Counted from the stretch's first letter, positions 16,633 through 24,524 are shown. The stretch is 64,000 bases of DNA from Methanotrichaceae archaeon (GCA_016927425.1 JAFGMR010000079.1:45015-109014); one strand, 5' to 3'. A program made the numbers and translations. Notes: generated by a model not told the origin, from the sequence alone.

Positions 16633-16907
16633 AGGTCAACGTCGTGGCATTTGCGAACTTCCGGGAGATCCTTGGAAAGGAGATCGAGGTTGCGCTCCCC
16701 GCAGGGGCAAGGCTGAGGGACCTTCTCGACCTGCTCGCAAAGAGCCATCTAGGCCTCCATGAGGAGGTCTATGAGCCCACAGGGGCGCTTAAGGATACGG
16801 CGATGATCATGCTCAACCGCGTGAACATCGACTCACAGGGAGGGCTCGATGCCGCCCTCAAGGAGGGAGATGAGCTTGCCATCTTTCCTCCCTTCGCCGG
16901 AGGATGA
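16629..16907 (+). CDS. MoaD/ThiS-family ubiquitin-like sulfur carrier
   Basis: A 92-aa beta-grasp protein ending PPFAGG, the C-terminal Gly-Gly that is adenylated by an E1-like enzyme and then carries sulfur as a thiocarboxylate; archaeal relatives (SAMPs) can also be attached to proteins. The residues VALPAGARLRDLLDLL form the typical second strand and first helix. It overlaps DUF1894 upstream and moaE downstream by four bases each. The neighbouring ThiF (15087) and MoaE indicate a molybdopterin-synthase role, though the DUF pair leaves a second role possible. TTG 16629 is used as start. Confidence 0.9.
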   Translation: MKVNVVAFANFREILGKEIEVALPAGARLRDLLDLLAKSHLGLHEEVYEPTGALKDTAMIMLNRVNIDSQGGLDAALKEGDELAIFPPFAGG

Positions 16908-17341
16908 TGATACATATCGGCCCAGAGGATATCCCCTTGGAGGAGATCATCCGCACGGCAAAGAGGCCGGAGGTTGGAGCAGTCGTGACCTTTCTGGGCA
17001 TCGTCAGGGACGACGGCATAGACGGCATGGAGGTCGAGGCCTACGAGGAGATGGCCCTCGCCGAGCTCGATAGGATCCGAGAGGAGGCGATGGACCGCTT
17101 CGATATCAGGTCGGTGGATATAGTCCATAGAGTTGGGCGACTCTCCATTGGAGGCGACCTTGTCGCGATCGTATGCGCTGCCCCCCATCGGCAAGCGGCA
17201 TTCGATGGATGCTCCTTCGTCATAGAGGAGCTGAAACGGCGCTCTGCCATATGGAAGAAGGAGCTCTCGGCAAAGGGGGATAGATGGGTCTCAGGATTGG
17301 GGAGGAGGCCGATAGATGGGGATCAGGATAGTGGAGGATGA
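16904..17341 (+). CDS. moaE: Molybdopterin synthase catalytic subunit MoaE
   Basis: MoaE takes sulfur from MoaD thiocarboxylate to convert precursor Z (cPMP) to molybdopterin. The sequence shows GAVVTFLGIVRD, VEAYEEMALAELDRI, VHRVGRLSIGG and the active-site region SAIWKKE with the conserved lysines (about 118-119). Molybdopterin is needed for the formylmethanofuran dehydrogenase of methanogenesis. Both ends overlap neighbours by four bases (ATGA), so it is translationally coupled to moaD and to the small gene that follows. Confidence 0.93.
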   Translation: MMIHIGPEDIPLEEIIRTAKRPEVGAVVTFLGIVRDDGIDGMEVEAYEEMALAELDRIREEAMDRFDIRSVDIVHRVGRLSIGGDLVAIVCAAPHRQAAFDGCSFVIEELKRRSAIWKKELSAKGDRWVSGLGRRPIDGDQDSGG

Positions 17342-17667
17342 AACCCTTGAAATCGTGCTATACAGAACTCCGAGGGGAGGCTCTAACGGGATCGCAAGGT
17401 TCCGTCATCGAGGAGCGTTTGGCAGCCTTGCGTAAACGTCCTTCCGGCAAGATCGCGCTTCTCCTGGGGGGGAAACACTCTTGCGAGGTGGAGGATCTCA
17501 TGATTATGAAGGGCTCAGTCGATCTGCTCGATACTCTCGCGAAGAGGATACAAGGAGATGCACAGTTATGGGATCCCAGAGATCCTGATGTTTCCCATGC
17601 CAGGCGGCGAGGGAGGGGCTACCTCCTCTGGCCTTGCGGGGCGCTTGAGCGATTCGAGGTGATGTAG
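17338..17667 (+). CDS. Hypothetical protein (109 aa), reading frame of the N-terminus uncertain
   Basis: Not recognised. ATG 17338 overlaps the moaE stop by four bases, as elsewhere in this operon. The C-terminal part (GKIALLLGGKHSC, GYLLWPCGALERF) looks like real protein. The first 35 codons use codons atypical for the neighbours (CTA, CGA, ACA), whereas another frame, ATG 17316 to TAA 17435, encodes a native-looking 39-aa start (MGIRIVEDETLEIVLYRTPR) with AGG/AGA/ATA codons. A frameshift joining that start to this C-terminus is possible. The operon context suggests a role linked to the DUF1890 or molybdopterin genes. Confidence 0.55.
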   Translation: MKPLKSCYTELRGEALTGSQGSVIEERLAALRKRPSGKIALLLGGKHSCEVEDLMIMKGSVDLLDTLAKRIQGDAQLWDPRDPDVSHARRRGRGYLLWPCGALERFEVM

Positions 17668-17669
17668 AT

Positions 17670-18017
17670 ATGCCAAGGCGACTGAACGAGGACGATCTCG
17701 ATATACTGCGTAAGCTCGCGCCTGAACTCGAGGCGCTGATCTGCTCCGGATCTGGGGTTGAGTACAGGTCTATTCTTCCACCGCTTGCAAACCATATCTC
17801 GCGCGACCTGATCGATTTCGCAGGCAGGCTCGACCGGCTATCCTCTGACGAGCTCTCCTACCTCTGCCGGATGATACTTGAGGGAAAGGAGAGCCTCGGC
17901 TGCCTGGAGATCGAGTACGCCCAGGCCTTCTTCCAGCTCGTGGGATCCAAGGTCTCAGCTGATCTGGCAGCACAAGTGGAGGAGGCCTACGAGTCCGAGG
18001 GCGAATGCTACCTGTGA
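17670..18017 (+). CDS. Hypothetical protein (115 aa) of the DUF1890 operon
   Basis: A small, acidic, mainly helical protein; I know no family for it. Conserved-looking features are RSILPPLANHISRDLIDF (about 33-50), LSYLCRMILEGKESLGCLE and a cysteine at the end (EGECYL). Three cysteines could be functional. It starts two bases after the preceding stop and is followed after 53 bases by the HIT gene, so it is part of the same transcript. No membrane segment or signal peptide is seen. Confidence 0.65.
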   Translation: MPRRLNEDDLDILRKLAPELEALICSGSGVEYRSILPPLANHISRDLIDFAGRLDRLSSDELSYLCRMILEGKESLGCLEIEYAQAFFQLVGSKVSADLAAQVEEAYESEGECYL

Positions 18018-18070
18018 AAGCTTCCGAATAATGGGAGAATGGGATCCGCGGACATGGAGGAAGAATAGGA

Positions 18071-18502
18071 ATGGGCGAGGATTGCATATTCTGTAAGATT
18101 GTGGAGGGGACGGAAAAGGCCCACGTGATCTATGAAGACGACCTTTGCATGGCGATCCTGGATATCAACCCCTTCGCCATGGGCCACGCGCTGGTAATTC
18201 CAAAGAGGCATGTCCCATGGTGGCACGACCTCTCTGAGGAAGAGGTCGAGGCCGTATTCAAGGGTGCCCAGAAGGTCGCGGGGAAGATCAAAAGGGCGTT
18301 TTCTCCAGACTTCGTCGCCCTTTACATCAGGGGTCGAAGGATTCCCCACACCCACGTATTCCTTGTGCCGACCTACAGCAGAGACCCCCTCGACCGATTC
18401 TTCAACGCGCTGGAGGGCTTCCAGGAGGGAGCGGGAATGATGGCAGATCTTTGCGAGCCAGATGCACTCGAGGAGGCCCTCCGAAGGCTGGAGGCTGCCT
18501 AG
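18071..18502 (+). CDS. HIT-family nucleotide hydrolase/transferase-like protein
   Basis: The protein has the N-terminal zinc pair CIFCKIVEG and the HIT core: INPFAMGHALVIPKRHVP and, at about 95-102, PHTHVFLVP. The normal HIT triad is HxHxH; here it is H-T-H-V-F, so the third histidine is replaced by Phe while the central nucleophilic His remains. HIT enzymes cleave nucleoside phosphoramidates or dinucleoside polyphosphates; the substrate is unknown. It is last in the DUF1890-moaE run and ends four bases into the convergent flavodoxin gene. Confidence 0.88.
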   Translation: MGEDCIFCKIVEGTEKAHVIYEDDLCMAILDINPFAMGHALVIPKRHVPWWHDLSEEEVEAVFKGAQKVAGKIKRAFSPDFVALYIRGRRIPHTHVFLVPTYSRDPLDRFFNALEGFQEGAGMMADLCEPDALEEALRRLEAA

Positions 18503-19455
18503 AGCTCTGCCCCGGGGAAGTCGTATACCTGGGATATCTGATCTCCCCTGGCCTTGAGCTTGGCGTATAGGAACTCGGCCCTCTCCAGGCGCACCCTGAT
18601 CACATTCAACGTGATGGAGAGGGACGCGATCCTCTCAGGCCTCAGACCCCTGGCCTTCAGTATCTCCTGGTACTCCTCCTCATCGGGAGCTACGATCGAA
18701 GCAGTTCCGGATATCTGGATCCCCCCGATGGTGGCCATGTTCACATATTCGTCGTATACGGCGATCGAGACATTGGGGTTTAGGAGGATATGTGCGAACT
18801 TCTCGCCTCCTTCGCTCAGCATGTAGATGGAGCCATCCCTGTAGTTGTACTCGATGGGCGTTGCCCTGACGCGATTTCCATGGCCGGATGTAAGCGTGCA
18901 GATCTTGTGCGACGCGAGAAATGCCTCGATGAGCCTTCTCAGATCCCCCCGGTCCATTCCCGGGCTCCGCGTATCCCTCTCCCTCTTCAGCTCAAGGGCG
19001 AACTCCGCCACCGCCTCCATGTCCATGTGGTCGACACTCTCGAAGGGAGTCCCTGTCCTCTTCGAGAACACCTCCATTCCGAGGAAGTCTGCCTCGTCAA
19101 GCCTCTCCAGCTGCATCCTTCCATCGAAGACCCGGGATGCGATCACCTCGCCTCCCAAGAGTTCCTGGAGCTGATCGATGTTCCTCTTCCCGTCATCCCT
19201 GTTCAGGCAGGTGCAGAAGAGGGCAACGGGCTTGTCGCTTAGCCAGTCCCTCCCCTCCCTAATGAAGTTCCATATGGCTGGGCTTGCCATGCCCTTGTAG
19301 ATGGGCGTGCCAAGGACTACCAGCTCGAACTCGCGTAGCTCAGGCCGAAACTCCTCTGCCCGGCAGCACCTCGAAGGTCCAAGCACCATGGAGATGGCAG
19401 AAGCTATCTCCTCTGTGGACCCATACTTGCTCCCATGAATCACGAGCGTCCTCAT
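18499..19455 (-). CDS. Flavodoxin domain fused to a PNPOx-like FMN-binding domain
   Basis: Residues about 1-145 form a flavodoxin of the HemG-like type: LVIHGSKYGSTEEIASAI is the FMN phosphate loop and LGTPIYKGMASPAIWNF the isoalloxazine loop. Residues about 175-318 match the pyridoxamine-5'-phosphate-oxidase-like split barrel (LTSGHGNRVRATPIEYNYRD, VSIAVYDEY). Both halves should bind FMN, so electrons may pass within one chain; partners are unknown. Several ATGs cluster at the start; I used the one directly before RTLVIHG. It converges with and overlaps the HIT gene by four bases. Confidence 0.87.
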   Translation of the reverse strand: MRTLVIHGSKYGSTEEIASAISMVLGPSRCCRAEEFRPELREFELVVLGTPIYKGMASPAIWNFIREGRDWLSDKPVALFCTCLNRDDGKRNIDQLQELLGGEVIASRVFDGRMQLERLDEADFLGMEVFSKRTGTPFESVDHMDMEAVAEFALELKRERDTRSPGMDRGDLRRLIEAFLASHKICTLTSGHGNRVRATPIEYNYRDGSIYMLSEGGEKFAHILLNPNVSIAVYDEYVNMATIGGIQISGTASIVAPDEEEYQEILKARGLRPERIASLSITLNVIRVRLERAEFLYAKLKARGDQISQVYDFPGAEL

Positions 19456-19503
19456 CATCAGCATCACCGATCCATAACGAGCCTTCCTCTAGCGGGAGGA
19501 TGT

Positions 19504-19989
19504 TCAATGGGTGGCGGTCGAACTTGCGGAGAGATCATCACCATCGAGCAGCCGGCGATAAGCTTCGGCAGCCATGTCCCTCACGTCCAAGCCCATCTCT
19601 CTCGCGACGAGGAGCACCACTGCATCGAGATCCACCAGCCTCTGGAGCGAGTCCTGGCGCTCGTTTACGAGAGCGATCACCTCTTTTCGGCCCATGCCCG
19701 TATTGGAGGTTATCAGCCGCACCGCCCTGTCGAATAGGCTCTCCTCGGCCTGTGGCTTGAAGCCGATTGGCACCTCCACTTCGTCTTCTTCGAAGGAGGC
19801 GTGGACCATATCCCCCTCCAAGCAGATCATGCCCTCCTTCTCCGCCTCGAGCAAGAGGGCACGCACCTTGTCGGGAGGACCCCATTTGAGGTCGAGCGAG
19901 ATGGTGAATATGAAGTCGCTCACCTTCAGGCTCTTTTTTCCCCGCTTCTTGAAGGGCGTGGCAACCAGATAGGCTCTCTCCTTGTCCAA
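19504..19989 (-). CDS. DUF2240 family archaeal protein
   Basis: The protein starts ERAYLVATPFKKRGKKSL and continues SDFIFTISLDLKWGPPDKVR, the signature of DUF2240, an archaeal family that resembles a small nucleic-acid-binding or winged-helix protein but has no proven role. The C-terminal half is helical (GMGRKEVIALVNERQ). The start is TTG 19989; a TATA box (20021-20035, minus strand) about 35-45 bases upstream supports it. It stands between the flavodoxin fusion and tyrA. Confidence 0.85.
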   Translation of the reverse strand: MDKERAYLVATPFKKRGKKSLKVSDFIFTISLDLKWGPPDKVRALLLEAEKEGMICLEGDMVHASFEEDEVEVPIGFKPQAEESLFDRAVRLITSNTGMGRKEVIALVNERQDSLQRLVDLDAVVLLVAREMGLDVRDMAAEAYRRLLDGDDLSASSTATH

Positions 19990-20020
19990 ATACGATTCCC
20001 CAAAGGCCTTTGATGAATGC

Positions 20021-20035
20021 AGATATAAATATCCC
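20021..20035 (-). promoter_or_regulatory. TATA box upstream of the DUF2240 gene
   Basis: The minus strand reads GGGATATTTATATCT, containing a strong archaeal TATA element. Transcription about 25 bases downstream would give a short leader before TTG 19989. Confidence 0.55.
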
Positions 20036-20060
20036 TTGGCCGCGGCGGCCGCCGGACCGC

Positions 20061-20939
20061 TTAGTCCCTCCGCACCTTGCGGTTTATGATCGCATCCGAG
20101 CGCTCCAGCGCCTGGTGAGTATGGCCGAAGTGGAGAGCGGCCTCTCTCATGATATCCTGAAAGCCCTCGAGGTCACCGGCATCGATTCTGTCGGAGAGTC
20201 GCCTGCATTGGGCGATGAAAGTCTCTCTAACCTCATGTGCGAGGGGATTTCCCTGGATCGAGGCGTAGAGATCCGGGCTCTGGTCGAGTATTCGGCCGAC
20301 GAAGTCGAGCATGATCTCATAGACCGGGGACATGAACCGGCGCGAACGCTCGACGTCGAAGTCGAGAGCCTCAAGGGATGCCCCGATTCCGATGTAGGCG
20401 AAATGGGTGAGGGCCTGGACTACCGCCATTACACGATCGTGTTCAGCGGGCGTCATCACCTCGATCTTTGCCCCATCTGCCTCGAAGAATGAACGCATCA
20501 CATCAGGCCACTCTCCCAAGCGATCCAAGGCAGGCGTGAGTATGATCGTCTGTCCTCTCAAGGATGGCATCGTGGGGCCGAACATCGGATGAGTCCCGAG
20601 GAGATCGACTCCTGGGGGCGCAGAGCGAATCATGGCCTCCATCGGACCCGCTTTGAGCGATGTCAGGTCCATGAGGAGCGATCCTGGCAACATGTGCCCT
20701 GCTACGCTCTCGATAACCTCGACGGTGCGGTCGATCGGGACGCTTATGACGACCACCTGGCTCTCCTCGACTGCCTCCATGAGGTCGTCTGCCCATTCGA
20801 CCCCTATCTCGGCCGCCTTCTCCTTCCTACCGCTCGGTCCCCAGACGGAGACCAGAAAGCCCTTCTCAACGAAGTAGCGTGCAAACCAAGATCCAGTCGC
20901 CCCAGTCCCGCCGATGATCAGCATCCGCTTATCCGTCAT
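20061..20939 (-). CDS. tyrA: Prephenate dehydrogenase
   Basis: TyrA oxidatively decarboxylates prephenate to 4-hydroxyphenylpyruvate in tyrosine synthesis. The N-terminus MLIIGGTGATGSWFARYF is the NAD(P)-binding Rossmann loop; LLGTHPMFGPTMPSLRGQ (about 110-127) holds the conserved active-site His; the helical dimer domain contains VVQALTHFAYIGIG. The length of 292 aa suits the monofunctional archaeal form with no fused chorismate mutase. The start overlaps the aroE stop by four bases, so the two shikimate-pathway genes are translationally coupled. Confidence 0.93.
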   Translation of the reverse strand: MTDKRMLIIGGTGATGSWFARYFVEKGFLVSVWGPSGRKEKAAEIGVEWADDLMEAVEESQVVVISVPIDRTVEVIESVAGHMLPGSLLMDLTSLKAGPMEAMIRSAPPGVDLLGTHPMFGPTMPSLRGQTIILTPALDRLGEWPDVMRSFFEADGAKIEVMTPAEHDRVMAVVQALTHFAYIGIGASLEALDFDVERSRRFMSPVYEIMLDFVGRILDQSPDLYASIQGNPLAHEVRETFIAQCRRLSDRIDAGDLEGFQDIMREAALHFGHTHQALERSDAIINRKVRRD

Positions 20940-21739
20940 CTCCTCCCTCCCAGGGCCTCCCTTACAGCCCTCTCCATAATATCCACAGGCGCTTCAAGCC
21001 CTGTCCATATTCGAAACGATGCCGCCCCCTGGCCGACCAGCATGGAAACCCCATCGATCGCCGGACATCCCGCCCTCTCGGCGTCCATGAGGAGCTCGGT
21101 CTTTCGATTGTACACTATATCGAAGACTGCCTTCCCTTTTCGTAGCCACCGAGGATCGATCAGCCTTGCGTCGCCAGGAGACATCCCAACCGAAGTCGCG
21201 TTGATGATGAGGTCTGCCCAGGAGACGAGCCGCTCCAGCTCGTCGAGGCCGAAGCCGTCCGCGCCAGAGCGGCTCGCTAGATCCAATGCACGGGCTTTTC
21301 CACGGTTGGCAATCGCAATCTCCGCTTCTTCCTCCGCGAGCATGAAGGCAATAGCCCTTGCAGCCCCTCCCGATCCAATCAGGAGAACCTTCGTCCCATC
21401 AAGCGTAACACAAGCCCTCTCCAGCGCTAATTTGGCGCCCAGGCCATCGGTATTGAAGCCGCTCATCCTGGCTGGAACGACAGTATTGATTGCCCCCATC
21501 TCCAATGCTGCGCTGTCCGGCGTGAGATAAGCTAGAGCCCTCTCCTTGAGAGGGATGGTGAGGTTCAAGCCTGAGAATCCCATGGCTCTCGCCCCGTCAA
21601 GGGCGTCTTCCAAATCGTCTGGAGCCACCCGAAATGGATGATAGCAGGCATTGAGCCCCAGGGCGCGAAAGGCGGCGTTCTGCATGGCGGGTGAGAGGCT
21701 GTGTTCGATTGGGTAGCCGAAGATCCCGTAGCTCTTCAT
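20936..21739 (-). CDS. aroE: Shikimate dehydrogenase
   Basis: AroE reduces 3-dehydroshikimate with NADPH. Residues 1-20 contain GIFGYPIEHSLSPAMQNAAF, with the substrate-binding S-x-S pattern; GLNLTIPLKERALAYL (about 61-76) holds the catalytic Lys; SGGAARAIAFML is the NADP loop. ATG 21739 is chosen because homology begins at MKSYGIFGYP; the ORF extends 32 codons further upstream into sequence unlike the family. It is followed directly by tyrA. Confidence 0.93.
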   Translation of the reverse strand: MKSYGIFGYPIEHSLSPAMQNAAFRALGLNACYHPFRVAPDDLEDALDGARAMGFSGLNLTIPLKERALAYLTPDSAALEMGAINTVVPARMSGFNTDGLGAKLALERACVTLDGTKVLLIGSGGAARAIAFMLAEEEAEIAIANRGKARALDLASRSGADGFGLDELERLVSWADLIINATSVGMSPGDARLIDPRWLRKGKAVFDIVYNRKTELLMDAERAGCPAIDGVSMLVGQGAASFRIWTGLEAPVDIMERAVREALGGRR

Positions 21740-21807
21740 GAGGGGTGATGCCCCTTCATCGAATAAAAATCGTTGCCAATGGAGCGATCCTCCTCTTGCT
21801 TGGGGGT

Positions 21808-21914
21808 GAGAGAGGATCGATCGAGTGGTGGGCAAACGCCCTCAGCATCATCGCCTCTATCAAGATCTCTCGCCATCGGAGAGAGGATCGATCGAATGGT
21901 GGGCAAAACGCCCC
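21808..21914. repeat. Tandem direct repeat, two copies with a 71-base period
   Basis: GAGAGAGGATCGATCGAGTG followed by GTGGGCAAACGCCC (21808-21842) recurs as GAGAGAGGATCGATCGAATG followed by GTGGGCAAAACGCCCC (21879-21914). The repeat sits between aroE and the end of the DUF92 gene. ATCGATCGAT-like palindromes lie at its centre. Function unknown. Confidence 0.75.
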
Positions 21915-21951
21915 GCATTTAGCCTCGCCGATAGAGTGAAAGCGATGCCCC

Positions 21952-23160
21952 TCACATCCCGAGGAGATGGAATGCCTCCCAGACGGCTCCGCCGACAAGC
22001 CCCCCGAAGAGGGTTGCAAACAGGTTCACGCCGCTGTTGGTAAGCTGCCCCCTCCTCTGCAGCGTAGCTCCAAGGATGCTATCGAAGTTTGTCCCCAGGA
22101 ACCCTCCAACAAGGGCTGCGAAGATCCCTTGCCACCCGGCGAGGCCGACGAGCGCCGCGAGGATGCCTATTGCAAGAGCGCCGAGAAATGCAGCGCCCTC
22201 CCCCAGCATCGTCACGCCGCCGTCCACGCCGGGATCGACGGGCTGCAGGGTGGTGATCATTAATGGCTTCGATCTGCTCGTCTGCCCGACCTCGCTTGCC
22301 AGAGTATCGCCGTTTGCCGTCCCGACAGCTCCCAAGAACGCGAAGAGGAGGAGATCGGTCCCGTATACGCCATAGCCTATGGCGAAAGCAAGGGCAACCA
22401 GGCTATTGCTGAAGACGTTCTTGTAGCCTCTAACCCCCCCGCGAGACTGGGCTACGCCCAACTTGACCTTCTCCGCATATCTGAATCTGGTAAACCCGCC
22501 TCCGAGAAGGTAGAAGCAGAGGAGGAGGAGGAACCACGAGATCCCCCCAAAGAGGATGACGAGTATGCAGATGATGATCTCGCTCAACACGGCGTCGACA
22601 TCGGCTGCCTTTGCCCAGTAGGCCCCAAGCCCCAATGCCAATGCGAATACATAGATCAAGAGCAGCCTCCACAGCTCGGGGAGGGGATAGTCGAAGCTAA
22701 AGAGCCACATCACCATGCAGGAGCCGAATGGTACTGTGAAGTCATTCTCAGAGGATACGTGTTGAAGGAAGGCCCCGCTCAGCCCGCCGAGCATGGATAG
22801 GAAGAGCACCTTCTCGGGGAAAAGCTCTGCCGAGGCGAGTATGGCTACAGGATATCCCAGGGCAACTGCCATCATCAGATAGATCAGGCTTCCTGTGAGC
22901 GAGGCAAACCTCTTCGAGGCTACCTGCGCGAATGTGGGCAATATAAAGGCGATAGAGACCACATATAGCGGGAGGTCCAGGGAGATATAGTCGAGGGCGT
23001 ATCGGAGGAGGAGGAGCAGGGCGAATGAGGCCGATAGCATCCGGGCTGACCGGCTGAAGTAGGAGATGAACGCGAGGGGGAGGACCGCCATCACCTCAGC
23101 GTAGGGCAGGAGAAGCACGGTTAGGCCTGCTGCAATCCTTGCCAAGTCCTCTCTCTGCAT
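21952..23160 (-). CDS. DUF92 family membrane protein (VTE6-like)
   Basis: An integral membrane protein of about ten helices. The C-terminal half shows the family motifs GAVGTANGDTLASEVGQ and GGFLGTNFDSILGATLQRRG, as in DUF92/TIGR00297 proteins and plant VTE6, a phytyl-phosphate kinase. The likely reaction is phosphorylation of a prenyl phosphate or related lipid (inference from VTE6). ATG 23160 is preferred over the upstream ORF start at 23226, which would run past the divergent gene's start. It lies head-to-head with the cis-prenyltransferase-like gene, 64 bases apart, consistent with a shared isoprenoid role. Confidence 0.85.
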   Translation of the reverse strand: MQREDLARIAAGLTVLLLPYAEVMAVLPLAFISYFSRSARMLSASFALLLLLRYALDYISLDLPLYVVSIAFILPTFAQVASKRFASLTGSLIYLMMAVALGYPVAILASAELFPEKVLFLSMLGGLSGAFLQHVSSENDFTVPFGSCMVMWLFSFDYPLPELWRLLLIYVFALALGLGAYWAKAADVDAVLSEIIICILVILFGGISWFLLLLCFYLLGGGFTRFRYAEKVKLGVAQSRGGVRGYKNVFSNSLVALAFAIGYGVYGTDLLLFAFLGAVGTANGDTLASEVGQTSRSKPLMITTLQPVDPGVDGGVTMLGEGAAFLGALAIGILAALVGLAGWQGIFAALVGGFLGTNFDSILGATLQRRGQLTNSGVNLFATLFGGLVGGAVWEAFHLLGM

Positions 23161-23224
23161 AACTTGCGCATTGTAGCACCATACCAAAAATACTTTGCCT
23201 TGGAGATCGCTCGCTTTGATTGCC

Positions 23225-23836
23225 ATGCTTCGATATCTCTACGAGAAGCGTCTTATGAGGCAGATCTCGCCGTATCCGGTTCCCTCCTGCGTCGCCATAG
23301 TGATCTCCTCAGGGGATCTCGATGGAGCAGGCCTCGATAACCTTCGTGAGGTGATCGGCTGGGTGGGCCCGCTGGGGGTGAATAGCCTTCTCATATATAT
23401 CTCCGAGGACCGGCCGGAACTGGAGGCGGCCTTGATGAGGGGGCTCGCCGAGATGCCGGCCAGGATACACATCCATAGCAGGCGCGGCGATGTTCTCCTG
23501 AGCGATGGACCGGGCATGGACGTCATCATCTCACTCGGCTATGGTGGCAAGCAGGAGGTGACGGAGGCCATAGCCAATGTCCTTGTAGAGGTGGAACGCG
23601 GCCTGATAGAGCCACAGGAGATCGACGAGAAGATGATAGAGGCAAATTTGAGGTTTCGCTTCAAGCCTGATCTGGTCATCCGCGCCGGTGGACGACAGCT
23701 GAGCGACTTCATGATCTGGCAGGCCGCCTACTCAGAGCTCTATTTCACAGAGGTCAACTGGAACTCGATTAGGAGGATCGATCTCCTCCGGGCCATCAGG
23801 GACTTCCAGGCCCGGGAGAGGCGGTATGGTCGATGA
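23225..23836 (+). CDS. cis-Prenyltransferase (UppS) paralogue, probably non-catalytic alone
   Basis: The C-terminal third matches undecaprenyl-diphosphate synthases: DLVIRAGGRQLSDFMIWQ, YSELYFTEVNWNSI and a final RERR. In catalytic members the N-terminus carries a DGNRR-type motif with the essential Asp; here the same position reads VAIVISSGDLDGAG, without it. This resembles accessory cis-prenyltransferase subunits (the Nogo-B receptor type) that activate a partner. At 204 aa it is also shorter than catalytic enzymes. ATG 23225 is used because MLRYLYEKRL matches the family start. Confidence 0.82.
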   Translation: MLRYLYEKRLMRQISPYPVPSCVAIVISSGDLDGAGLDNLREVIGWVGPLGVNSLLIYISEDRPELEAALMRGLAEMPARIHIHSRRGDVLLSDGPGMDVIISLGYGGKQEVTEAIANVLVEVERGLIEPQEIDEKMIEANLRFRFKPDLVIRAGGRQLSDFMIWQAAYSELYFTEVNWNSIRRIDLLRAIRDFQARERRYGR

Positions 23837-23870
23837 ACCTTGGCTAGCGAAGTTGACCGATGAACCCTCG

Positions 23871-24524
23871 CTAGCGGTATTGGCTCCGTAGGGCCGCTTG
23901 CTCCTGAACCGGAAGAAGCGATAGGAAGGGCGAGGGGATTGGCAAAGAGAGGACTATCTCCTCGTTGACCGTCATCATGCTCACCCCCGCTTCTCGGGCG
24001 TTGGCAGCGTCCACGCGTATCACCTTCGGGTTACTGGTGCGAAATGTGCCAACATGCCATGCCTTCTCAGGCGTCCTGCTGAGATGGACGTATCGCTGAG
24101 AGGCCGACCGAAGCCCTTCTTCCAGAATCATGGCCGCTTCCTCTTCCGCAGCCCCAAAGTAGAGTATATCGTCGTGGTTCTCAGGATGATCCAGGTCCAC
24201 ATCCACCGAGTGCCCATACCTCGCGCGGATCTTGTTCCCGCTGATCTCATACCTCTCTTTAGGATCTGACTGGACCAGGGCTACCACGAGGGCCTCGTTT
24301 GCCCATCGATGCCTGGTGCCGACAACCTCCCCCAGTACCGAAAGATCCACCCAGCCGCGTGGGCTCATGGCAAGGCCCAGGTCGTCTGGAAAGTGGCGAA
24401 GCGCCCCTGCCACCAGCCGCCCGAGCTGTTCCGTTCGGGATTCGTCCAAGACCAGTGAACCACTCTCGCCGCAGCTGCAACGTTCGCCTCTGAAGTAACC
24501 GTCTATGGCGCATCTCCTGATCAT
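23871..24524 (-). CDS. kptA: RNA 2'-phosphotransferase KptA/Tpt1
   Basis: KptA transfers a 2'-phosphate from RNA to NAD+, releasing ADP-ribose cyclic phosphate. The sequence contains LRHFPDDLGLAMSPRGWVDL, ISGNKIRARYGHSVDVDL with the R-x-G-H motif, LYFGAAEEEAAMILEEGL and VHLSRTPEKAWHVG. A short zinc-ribbon-like N-terminus (CAIDGYFRGERCSCGESG) precedes the core, as in several archaeal members. In archaea its substrate is unclear because tRNA splicing does not leave a 2'-phosphate. It converges with the UppS-like gene. Confidence 0.92.
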   Translation of the reverse strand: MIRRCAIDGYFRGERCSCGESGSLVLDESRTEQLGRLVAGALRHFPDDLGLAMSPRGWVDLSVLGEVVGTRHRWANEALVVALVQSDPKERYEISGNKIRARYGHSVDVDLDHPENHDDILYFGAAEEEAAMILEEGLRSASQRYVHLSRTPEKAWHVGTFRTSNPKVIRVDAANAREAGVSMMTVNEEIVLSLPIPSPFLSLLPVQEQAALRSQYR

